Shown here in pieces: positions 45,912-55,563 of a stretch of DNA of 64,000 nucleotides. Every line of letters begins with the position of its first letter. The first letter of the stretch is position 1. Both the position numbers and the translations under genes were made by a program. Source of the stretch: Fusarium oxysporum f. sp. lycopersici 4287 (taxonomy: Eukaryota; Ascomycota; Sordariomycetes; Hypocreales; Nectriaceae). The stretch covers positions 2,030,714 to 2,094,713 of the forward strand of contig NC_030997.1 in the NCBI RefSeq assembly GCF_000149955.1, written 5' to 3'. The notes below the pieces were generated by a model that saw only the letters and a list, made by a program, of their open reading frames with translations, did no database searches and was not told where the DNA came from.

Positions 45912-46175
45912 CTCTTCAGATCTCGTAACGACGTACTCTAGGCGTCTAATCGAGTAACAGTTTGAGGCATTTGCTGTTATTTTGTAAATTTGCAGTCAAT
46001 GAATTTCAGGTGAGTCCAGATATTCAATTGAGGTCGAAATTTAGTGGCCTAAATACCAATTATAACATAGCTTAATTTGATACGAGGCTTGTATTAGTAG
46101 ACAGGTACAAGAGCCCGGGTGGGGACTTGTGCGCGTGCATGGAGAGAACTGGGTCCCCTAACCAAGCAAGGCATC

Positions 46176-48601
46176 ATGACACACATTGAACCTCTATTTG
46201 AACTTCAATCAAGCGCCCCTGGCATGCCAGGGCCGTATCTCGTGGAAAATCTAGCATCTTACCGTGTTCTCGACAAAATTGGTCAAAAGAAGCCCCGGAT
46301 GATGCTTGTACTCGGGGGGTCACGGAAGCGCCAGCACATTTTATCCGCATATTCGGTTTACGGTTACCCAAAGGAACATAGCGTTGGCATTGCGGATGTT
46401 GGCGACAATACTTTGGCGCTTGACGGGGAGCTGCACCTCCAAGAACACTATCATCTGCCACGATTCCAGGAAAAACGGCCGTTTGGGGGAGGATGCCATG
46501 CTCATATACTTGAGCAAGGATTTCCTCGTGAGGGGTCAATTGCTCACCAGATTTACGCAAATGTATTGTCACCGCTTAGCGACATTATTCTCATATTTGT
46601 CCCTGACTTTGGTCTCCAGAACGCCATTGAACTGCTTTGTTGCTGGATGGAGTCTGCTATGGGCGCCGGGTTTTACATCGCCTCTAGAGTCGTGCTTTTA
46701 CACGACTCAATTCCAGCAGACTTGGAGATCAAAAACCGGTTACTGGCGTCATTCGCTTCCAAGCTTCGTAAATCAGATCCTTTAAGGTCGTATACGAGCG
46801 CAGATACTCAGTCAATAATAAAGAATGCTTTTCACCTGACAAGCGTGTCCTTGGATGATTGCACGTGGCGGGCGCAGGTTGAAGCAGAATTGAATGCCGC
46901 CAGGGCTTGCCGAATGCAAGAGGGCATGGACTTTACAGCGCACCAAGTGAAGTACCTACTTCGAAGAGCTATCCGGCAGTACGCACAAGATCCGCTGTCA
47001 CCTCTTGATATAATACGTTCTTTAAAGCAACAGCACTCTCCAGATTCGAATTATTCGGATGCGATTCGCGACTTTCTGCAAATTCACCAACCTATAAGCG
47101 ATATGGAAGCTAGCATTGTCGCGTCAGCACTCAATCTTGATGCTCATCCTCCAGGAACGCCTTGTAAGTGGACCCGAGGTCCCTTCTCAGCGACACCGCT
47201 GACTGACACTAGGGTTTCCTCCAGAACGAATTTTCCAGAGCCTTTACCAAGGCCTTATTGAGGACTGTGGGTACGACTTGCACTGTAGTACCCTGTCTGA
47301 TCACGTGCGATACCATTTCGTGGATATTGTGATGAATTGTCGCGCCATGGGAGTTGATGCGTCGCAGGCTCACCTCGCACGTATTCAAGGCAGTCACTTG
47401 GTGGAGTCAAAGCAGCCCCTATATAGCTGCTCCTTCTGTATTCTCCAAAGGCCAAGCTGGACACTTGATTGTAAGCATATGCTTTGCAGACGTTGCATCA
47501 ATGCCCACGCAACGAGCGGCCAATCCTACCATCCGCAAGTTAAGTCATGTCCGCTGTGCCAGAGCCCCAACTCATCTCCATTCTTCATCAAACCCCCCAC
47601 GGCTTCTGCAATCGCACTCAATCTGAGGGGCACAAACCCGGTCAAAATCATTCAATTTCTCAAGGATTTGCGTCGCTCCGTAGGATTTCCGTTGCAGGAC
47701 TGTTTTGACATAGTTATTGGATCCGAGGCCGGCAAGTCAACATTCGGTTTCTCCAATATGCGTTCTAACGTTTCCTAGGTAATTTCTTCGTAATCACCGC
47801 TTTCTTAGAGGGTTGGGATCTGTCAGATTGCTTCTATCACTTGAAACATCTACGCCGCATGCGTCTTCGCCACAACAGTGCCAAGTTTGGAAAGAACTTG
47901 TCATGGGACCTCAACAAAACGCAATTATACAACAATAAAACCGTTTTACTTGACTTTGGGAAGAAGTCTCTATTCTACCAAGGCCAAAGCGCTATGTTAG
48001 TCAATCTTATTTCAGCTTGAGTTCATGTTAACAGAAAAACAGAAACGAATCCCAGGTATCGATACAATACAGCAATAGCCCCTATACCCAGCAGGCTCTC
48101 GACCATGTAGCTTACTCGCTTATTGCCTCTCTATTCTATATCAAACTTCACCCACTTCCAACATTCTACAAAAGCGAGGAGTTGTGTACTATCAAGATTT
48201 ACTGCCGCATTCCAGCTGGCCCGCTGCTTCTTAACCTTATCTACAAACTTTATAGGTCAAATACGTTGCTTTGCAGCAGCGAATCTCAAGTCAGGTCAAG
48301 AAAAGAGGCTCTGTGTGGCGACATGGATATAGAGCTATGCCAAGGTGGTTACTCGTTTGAGCGACACATGACGGTCAAGATCTCCTCCCCCAGTGACGTC
48401 ATTGATCTGTCGTTGGAGAATATGCGGGGAAGCTGGCCTATTAGCAAATGCCCCTACCAGATCGAGGATCTGATCCGGGATCAAAGTTTGGATTGTCCGA
48501 CTAACCCCCCTGATACATTACCTTTCGATGGAAACTCTCAGACTTGGGCAGATGCTGAGACGGAACTCAGCCAATTTCTAAATACATTAAGGGCATTGTA
48601 A
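46176..48601 (+). CDS. Patatin-like protein with RING-like insert and degenerate active site
   Basis: Four exons (46176-47163, 47213-47731, 47779-47995, 48043-48601) keep phase to 760 aa. The third junction is a GC-AG intron (donor GCAAGT, branch CTAAC). Layout: a long helical N-terminal domain, a RING-like cluster at about 393-440 ('CSFC', 'CKHMLCRRC', 'CPLC'), then the patatin domain ('PLQDCFDIVIGSEAG', 'FFVITAFLEGWDLSDCF', 'ALDHVAYSLIASLFY'). The GxSxG nucleophile motif reads G-S-E-A-G (Glu about 501 in place of Ser), and the glycine-rich DGGGxRG loop is replaced by 'LRGTNPV'. The family hydrolyses lipids; this copy is predicted inactive. Patatin-like genes recur in Starships. N-terminal exons upstream of 46,176 may be missing. 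Confidence 0.7.
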
Positions 48602-48678
48602 CACTGGAAAGAGTCATTATGTGAAACTTGCCCCCAACTATTAATCTCTATGTGTCGTATCGTGTCCTATGAGTTTGG

Positions 48679-49215
48679 CTATGCCTTGCCAGCACTCCCG
48701 CAAATATCTATCCACTTCTCAACCTGAGCTTGTAGTATCTCTATCCCTTCATCTACACACTACATCAAAGGTTTATGTGCATTCTCCTTCAAGTGGACAT
48801 GCCAGACCTCAAGAAGCAATTTATTGACATTGAGCTTCACAGTACCAGCTTTGATGCAGTCTTGCATAATCTGAGCAGTGAAGTCACTGGTCCCGTGGAG
48901 TGCTTAGCAAAGATAGATCCCCTAATTTAAACATAATATGCTTTTGTGATGACCCAATCAGCAACCTTGTTATTTGACGCCTATCTACTCGATATCAGAT
49001 GAAGCCTAAAATTCCTGTAGATGAGAACAAGATATTCCTTGGTGACCACCAAGCCAAGATTTAGGCCTCGTTTTGTATCCACGATGTGTGCAATGTTGCT
49101 GTTAGTGCCGTAAATACTCGTCGTAGGCACTTTTTGTTGCAGCGCTCAACCGATCCTGGAGTTTCTTTCAAATGTGATCTAAGTCTAGCAATGTCACAGG
49201 AAGACCTTAGTTTGT
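48679..49215 (-). pseudogene. Class II fructose/ketose-bisphosphate aldolase relic
   Basis: Minus-strand translation shows, in order: 'LPVTLLDLDH' followed by a stop; 'NIAHIVDTKRGLNLG' in another frame; then a long stretch 'ALHGTSDFTAQIMQDCIK', 'GTVKLNVNKLLLEVW', a TAG, and 'DICGSAGKA' then stop. These are the conserved DH, EN-I-A, HGxSD, K-x-N-V-N and C-terminal GSAGKA blocks of zinc-dependent class II aldolases in the correct order. At least three stops and frame shifts break it. The N-terminal part is not found. It is a dead metabolic gene trapped in the block. Confidence 0.65.
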
Positions 49216-49475
49216 CGACTTGCATGTATAGCAGCACTTTTCTTTCTAGAGTCTATTGCCTATAATCTGCCATGATTCTCCAGCGTTGACTGGCATTTTG
49301 TGCCCGAGGCTGTGTTTGCGCCGGCGGCCAAGTTCGAAGGGAGTCTGTGGCAGCTAATGCTACTAATCGAGGTCAGCAGGAGTGAAACAGGAAGGCCTAT
49401 GGTAACTATTTGAGCAAATATGAAGGAGAGGTCGATGCGAGTAGAAAGGAAGCTTTGACAAGAGAAGGAAATGGT

Positions 49476-49951
49476 TTACCTGTTTTCAGCTACTAAAGAT
49501 AGCTCGCATAGTATATCGCTGTGCTCTACCTGCCGAAGAACATCGCAGGCGCTGGTGTTTTGCCGCAGTAGGTCAAGGATGACATTCGCCTCATCTGGGT
49601 TTCGCGAGCGCAGCAAATCGACAACCTTTTGACATGCGGTCTTCTCGGATTTCAAATGCTCATATTGACGCCGCAGCTCGCGATCTCTACTCGTGGCGGT
49701 GTAATTGCAGCTTGAGCCCGCTCTGAAACAGCTTGAGCAGTAGGGCCGGCTCCCATCGCACTGAGCTAACAATTAAACAGGATCGGATGTGAAAGGTTTG
49801 CATGACTGACTCGAATCTTCCGCTTCCGGCAACTTTCGCAGGCAACTGAGACGCTGATTCTTGGGTAATGTGGGAGGACAATGCGGGGTGCAGGTGTTAA
49901 CGGTATTTGCGAGGCGGGGAGCAGAGGGCGCTGATGGCCCTGACCAGGCAT
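49476..49951 (-). CDS. Truncated Zn2Cys6 transcription factor
   Basis: Exons 49951-49811 and 49760-49476 (50-bp intron) give 141 aa. The binuclear zinc cluster is complete once spliced: 'ACESCRKRKIRCDGSRPYC' continuing 'SSCFRAGSSC', C-x2-C-x6-C-x5-C-x2-C-x6-C. A coiled linker follows ('ELRRQYEHLKSEKTACQKVV'). Such factors bind CGG-type half-sites as dimers. The usual 400-700 residue fungal transcription-factor domain is missing; a GT donor near the stop (49,476) could lead to one more short exon but nothing large downstream. Either a mini-factor able to compete for sites or a 3'-truncated gene. Confidence 0.6.
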
Positions 49952-51499
49952 TGTTAATATTGAGATGAGAATAGTTTGTGAATGTATATTAGCGACTCCA
50001 TACCCTGAAAGGAATTTGTTATGGAGTGTAAGAGTAAAATTACATCCAGACTCGAGATAGGTCTGACTCGGCTTGGAGGACTTGATATAGCAGTTGAAAT
50101 GCTCGTGGTGAGGGGACTGTACGACGCTTTGGAACTTTCCATTGGCCCGATGTCGTTTTTCCATGATGAAAAGGGTCATGAACCGTGTCTACGACTGCAT
50201 ATCGGCTCCAGTATTTCATGCCCAGGGCGCTAGTTTTCGAACACATCTCAAAACGCCAGCCAATGACCGTCTGAGTCGGTTAAGGCTCCGTCGAAGCTGA
50301 TTGGAGGCCTGACTAGTCAGATCGTAAAACGATCGTCATCATGGCCGCATCCTAAAACCGTGGCGGGAACCTGGCACTAGGACTGCAGGACGGGATTACA
50401 CGGCGGGCTTCGTGTTAGGTAGGTACTAAGACAGTTAAGTGAAGTTGATATTACTGGAGCAGATGTCTCGGGACGACTCCGCGAATACCTTGGCGTTATC
50501 TCTTTGAGCGGCATAAGACTACAGCAGGTTACTCGCCCCAATTTGCTTACTAACCCCGCTAGTACCTGCAGGGTACGTGAAGTTCTCGTCAGACAGCTGT
50601 ATGATTTTTCACCACCAAATTCATCAAAATCCTCACACAAGTAATCCCTAGCCTATCGTAATTGAAACGATGAGCTCTTCAAAGTACAAGGGCAGCCTCG
50701 GCCGGGTAAAAAAAAAAAAAAAAAAAAAAGGACAAAAGGAGGTTATCTACAGCCTATTTCGGGAAATGCACGAGGCCGGCAGAGCAGGTACGGTTGCAAA
50801 GTATGTGATGTAGCGATTTGTAACAATGCTGACTGCTGGTACTTCTACCACAGGCCAATTTAGGTGTGTGCGGAGGTACCGGTCGTCGCGCACATTTTGA
50901 TTGGCCCTATACCCCAGTCGTGACCACCTTGTAGTCTTATGCCGCTCAAAGAGATAAGTAGGTTCAGGGATCGCCCAATGTATCTTCAGTGAACTCTCAT
51001 TAAGAACAGCAGAAGTTTCTCTTTTGTTTCTCGAATAGGATAATAAACTATTTACAAACCCTATTAAGCTGTTCTCTCTCCTCAACAACTATGTCTTTCA
51101 ATTAATCCAACCACAGGGCTGTATTTGCCTTCGTACCATTTGAACCTCGCACTTACATAAGATCCAGATATACCCTGAGAGAGACAACTGGCCTGCTCTA
51201 TGAAGATATATATATATTGTTTCCTGTTCTGTGATTTGATAGATCCTTTTGTTGATTCTATTTGTTGTAGATCTTGAAAAATCGAATGTCGAGTGGCGGA
51301 TTAGCCACAACAGGTTGATCAACAATCCGGGGCGAATTTCATGCTGAATCCTTGTATATCGTCAGTCTTACACAAACGGTAATAATTACTCTCTCATCAC
51401 CGATGCTCTCCCGCTTCTTTTGGACTCTCCAAGTACTCTTGTCTATAAACCCACATACACAAGATCCCTCCACAAAATGTAATCATGGCGTCACTATCA
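49952..51499. other. Gene-free interval
   Basis: About 1.5 kb with only short unsupported open frames. It contains a 22-base poly-A run at 50,708-50,729. Confidence 0.4.
50708..50729 (+). repeat. Poly-A tract (22 A)
   Basis: A pure A run in otherwise balanced sequence. It could be a simple repeat or the tail of a retroposed insertion; no reverse-transcriptase-like sequence is recognisable upstream. Confidence 0.9.
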
Positions 51500-51925
51500 C
51501 TACACTGCGCTTTTGCCTCGTTTTTCATAAGCCTTACGACCTTCCTCCTTCAGCCGGGAGTCGTCCGGTCGAGTGAGATAAACCTGTGGCATGAGCAGAA
51601 ACGATAGCACGAATGCAAGGCTTGCGACATCTGCACCGATAAGAAATATTATCCGGAATCCTTGTCTATATGCTGGGATGAGAACTGAGCGGATTCTTTC
51701 AGCCTCGCTTGGTGAAACTGTGTCTAGAAATGTCTGAGGGTTACCGAGCAATTTTTTTGAGTCGTGTTTGTCTAGGTTCAGAGACGACAAAGAGCCTGCC
51801 AGCACGTTGTTACTAGGGTGATATCAGTAGATGTTGTTGAGGATGTCTTGGTAGCTTGACATACAGGACTGTACCGCATACTGCAAGACCCAAGGTCGCC
51901 ACCATTCCAGCAATAATAATAAAGC
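51500..51925 (-). pseudogene. C-terminal fragment of an MFS multidrug transporter
   Basis: Minus-strand pieces 'MVATLGLAVCGTVL' (about 51,925-51,875) and, after an intron-like interval, 'LAGSLSSLNL' to 'RQGFRIIFLIGADVASLAFVLSFLLMPQVYLTRPDDSRL' correspond to the last helices and cytosolic tail of a DHA14-type major facilitator. The first ten or more helices are absent upstream. A 5'-truncated relic, probably non-functional. Confidence 0.55.
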
Positions 51926-52111
51926 AATCATGCGATCTATTGACTTACCAACAAGCTTACTGTGTTTTCTACCTGGTATATCACGCCTTGTGTTGTGTTG
52001 CGTTGAAAACCCTTTAATCCTACATGTGTGGACATATTATATTTGAATAACAGATCTCCGTTAAGTTTTACTCTAAACTATTTTTACATGAACATATTCC
52101 TACATAAATGA

Positions 52112-52705
52112 TCAATTCCCATCAAAACAAGTATCAAATGACATCATTGCTAGTCTTAACCCTTTAGAAATTGGCCTGGACTGATACGGTGAGCCTTTTC
52201 GGACTTTCTTTGGTGATGGCGACGGTGTTGGTGATGATGGCGGTGATGAGGGTGGGCAAGATGTTTGTCCAGATGATTCTCGGCTTGACTCTGGAGATTG
52301 TGGGAAATAGAGACCTGGTGAATTTGATGAATTTGATGAATTTGAGTTGAAGGAGGTAGGAGTGCTTGCCCGTGAAGACGGAGACTTTTCTCCTTGGGCT
52401 GTTGTGCTTGGTGTGTCGGCCCTTTCAGTGACGGTATCAATATCATCAGGGCCACGAATCTCATGCGCCGGGATTGGAAGCTTGGAAAATTCCTGAAGAA
52501 GCTTAGGACGCGATTCGTAGCCTTTGATACGACCATCTGGCCTTTTGATGAAAATGAGGATATCACCGCCGTAGTAGTGGTGCCAGGTATTGGTTTTCTT
52601 AAACAGCCCATTCTCCCTATTACGCATTCCTGCCTCAGCGTTGCGATTTTTCTTGAGGCGTTGACGGCGGGGAGAGCCTGACTGTACTTTTGGCGTTGGT
52701 GACAT
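52112..52705 (-). CDS. Degenerate MADS-box-like protein
   Basis: A 197-aa single-exon protein. Residues about 10-65 ('RRQRLKKNRNAEAG', 'RENGLFKKTNTWHHYYG', 'DILIFIKRPDGRIKGYES') keep the MADS outline: a basic helix, G-L-x-KK, a D-I-x-x-x-I strand and a Y-x-S ending. The rest is Ser/Pro-rich low complexity with an N-S-S-N repeat and a basic tail. The minimal domain with a disordered tail parallels the 40,925-41,357 gene. DNA binding is inferred from similarity only. The ATG at 52,705 is well placed. Confidence 0.5.
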   Translation of the reverse strand: MSPTPKVQSGSPRRQRLKKNRNAEAGMRNRENGLFKKTNTWHHYYGGDILIFIKRPDGRIKGYESRPKLLQEFSKLPIPAHEIRGPDDIDTVTERADTPSTTAQGEKSPSSRASTPTSFNSNSSNSSNSPGLYFPQSPESSRESSGQTSCPPSSPPSSPTPSPSPKKVRKGSPYQSRPISKGLRLAMMSFDTCFDGN

Positions 52706-53172
52706 TGTGAGGATGTAAGTTATGGTAATGAATGTCGAGATGCTATGTTAGCCTCTGGGCTGCCATGTATTAAATAAATGAACGATATTAAGAAGCTTCA
52801 GGGACAATAGGCGCTTACAATCCAAAAATAAAATCAATACGCGCGCAAAAGCATCATTTGCCGCCGAGCACCACAATTAGAACCACTTGTCCAGGAACCC
52901 GATGCGTAGTAGCGGTACCCTCCGATAGCCCCGTCCATAAGCCCCACCCAGCACCGTATTCTGATTGCCGCGCCGTGCCGGAGCTCCACTGAAATCCGGT
53001 TCGCCCGACGACAATCGGTCTGCCTGAGCGGCTACACTTAGGCTGCAGGCGCTTCGCACTTCGAATTTGATTTAAACACTTAAATTTCGCATGTCCCTGT
53101 TCGGAGTAGACACATACTTACCGCTCGAAACACCCAGCTTTGCACTTCATTCTCCAAATCATTGCTGAAAGA

Positions 53173-55149
53173 ATGGACAGCAGCTTGTGGTATCTAATCG
53201 CCCTGGCTGGGATATTTTTCCTGTCTCTCATTCTCTGGCTGTTAAGCTCCATCATACCGAACCTTCACAATCGTTTCATGCGGCATGTCGCCTACCCTCT
53301 CTTCCTCCGACGACGTCGTGCTTGGGACAGCATTACTCGGCTACAAGCATGTCTCATTTTCTTTTTCTTTGCGGCCAACCTCGTTGTCATTTTTGCGCCC
53401 TTCAATGGTGTTGACTGGCGACAAATTGAGAGAAGGGCAGCCTTTACCGCAGGTGTAAATGCAATTCCCCTTTGTCTTGGAGGACGAATGGGACCTGTTG
53501 TCCAGATGCTGAACATTCATCGGACTTCCTATCTTTTGTTCCACCATTGGGTTGGTAGAATTGCTGTTCTCGAGGCTGTGTCTCACGCCATAATCGTTCT
53601 CCTACATCGCCCCAAGACAGGAACGCTCGTTACCTCTGGATGGGTTGTAAGTGTTCTGTCCTCGTCCCACTATTTCCCGCTTTCTAACGCTTTTAGGCAT
53701 TTGCTGGTTTCCTGGGCTCGCTTGTGTTGTCTTTTTGGCTACCTAGACACTTCCTCGGCCGCTGGTTCTTGCTGAGTCACAGAGCAATCGCTCTCACTGG
53801 CGTTGGTGCTTTGTTCTGGCACGCCTTGGCTGTCTCACAAATCAGGTCACAGATACTCGTCGGTATTTGTTGTACCATCTGGCTTCTGTCGACGTTCTAC
53901 AGGTTGCAGAAACTTCTTTTTCGGCGGCTGTCTGGCGAAGTAGTCGAGAAGTTGGCGGGAAGGAATGCAACCAGGCTCGATATCTCGCTACGGTATCCGG
54001 TCCATATAGAGCCGGGAAGTTACTTCAACATTTTCTTCCCTGGAAGGATCAGTTCTTATAATCTTTTGTACAGTCACCAAGCTGTGGCATTCTGGCATCC
54101 ACCAGATGATGTTGACCCCGAGGGCAAGTCATCGAACGTCAGCTTCCTTCTGTCACACTGTACGGCAAATGTGGCAGCGTTATCTGTTCTTCAAACTGGG
54201 CAACGTATCCTACTTGATGGTCCCTTTGGCCAACGACTTGAACCGCATTCCTATGAGAATGTTATACTTCTAGCCAAGGGGATGGGAATTGCCGGCATTC
54301 TCCCGTTAGCTCTGGGTCTAGCGGAAAGGCGACAACACGACAATCGTATCAGAGCTGAGCTGCAGAGGTTAACACAGAGGTCTCAGAGCCTCTTAAGGGA
54401 GGAAGGGTCTGCTGATCTCGATAACCGTGCGACCATTGCCCGAGAAAGGGCGGAGGTAGCCAAGCAAAGGATTGCGCTATCAAGAAAACCACTTTTCCGC
54501 GATGCAACTAAGAAAATCGATCTCTTCTGGTCGTTGGAGAGCAACTCTCAGATGGATTTGGTGGCGGATCAGCTCAGATCACTTCAACAGCTGGATCCTG
54601 ACAATGTGAGTCTCTGAAAAAGCTATTACTGACAATACTAATGCGTAGATAGAGTTTCTTGGTTGTGTGGTGTGGCTATCCTTATCCTCGGACAGGCGAA
54701 GCACCATTTCAGCCCATCTCAACATTCTGGATGTGCCTTGAGCCATCTCCTCAACGAAAAGCTTTTGACGAACTTATTATTGGTAAGATCGGAGAGGAGC
54801 GCAAGAAGCTTCAAGGACGTATGATGGTTTCAAGTAGGTTTCTGCCTGCTTATTTATTTCACGTTCTAACTATGCAGCATGCGGCAATGGCGACTTCACT
54901 TCTAGAGTTCGAGAAGGAACAATTCGTAGCATTGAAGATATGAGTATCACATTTGTAGAGACAGAATATCGACCAGCAGGAATAGAGACTGTGCCAATCA
55001 ATGAGGCGTTTGGACATGAACTGTTGAGGGAACGGGAGAGAAGAAAGAGAAAGCAGAGGACTTCACAGGACACTGAGATGAGGAACCTAACGGACAGAGT
55101 GTCCTACGCAAGCGCATACTCAGAAGAATTCAGTACCGTTCGGCTATAG
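53173..55149 (+). CDS. Ferric reductase (FRE) family transmembrane protein
   Basis: Exons 53173-53646, 53697-54605, 54653-54833 and 54878-55149 keep phase to 611 aa. The six-helix ferric-reductase core carries two histidine pairs with H-x13-H spacing (about H124/H138 in 'HHWVGRIAVLEAVSH' and H186/H200 in 'SHRAIALTGVGALFWH'), the bis-heme ligands. An FAD-binding barrel ('ISLRYPVHIEPGSYFNIF') and an NAD-type domain with 'SFLVVWCGYP' and 'TCGNGDFTSRVR' follow. A charged helical insert (about residues 370-440) splits the NAD part, as in Nox/FRE-like relatives. It would move electrons from NADPH across the plasma membrane to iron or another acceptor. FRE genes are recurrent Starship cargo. The gene looks intact. 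Confidence 0.8.
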
Positions 55150-55503
55150 ATCATAAGTCATATTTTCAAAATGAATCTTCGTATTAGAGCCATTATCATT
55201 TTCAAACACCGCTTGTCGCTGGATTTAGTGCGCCTCTGTTGGGGAGATCAATTATGAGAGTCGTGCGTTACGAATAGCTTTTAGAAAGTCGAAACGAATT
55301 TGATACGACGCGCGCCTTGCCACCGTACTGGTGTTAATTTAAGTATCTCTCTTTTAAGCTAAGCGATTAAATATGATACTCATTCACAGATTAAATTTAG
55401 ATAATTGTACGTCTTATCACCAGTCGAGACGCCGCCTTAATTTAACCATTGGATTATAAAGTACTTTCACTCCTGCCTTTCACCTGAACCAAATCAACCA
55501 AAC

Positions 55504-55506
<3 letters not shown>
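55150..55506. other. Intergenic region, nothing recognised
   Basis: AT-rich interval between the ferric reductase stop and the CA repeat; no open frame or motif stands out. Confidence 0.4.

Positions 55507-55544
<38 letters not shown>
55507..55544 (+). repeat. (CA)19 microsatellite in 5' leader
   Basis: A pure dinucleotide repeat ending 19 bp before the ATG of the following gene. It is therefore within its promoter or 5' UTR and could alter expression by length change. Confidence 0.95.
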
Positions 55545-55545
<1 letters not shown>

Positions 55546-55563
55546 CCAAATCAGAAACTCAGT

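Noticed and set aside
50708..50729. Poly-A as proof of a LINE insertion
   Set aside because: No reverse-transcriptase or target duplication is visible; the tract alone is not evidence.
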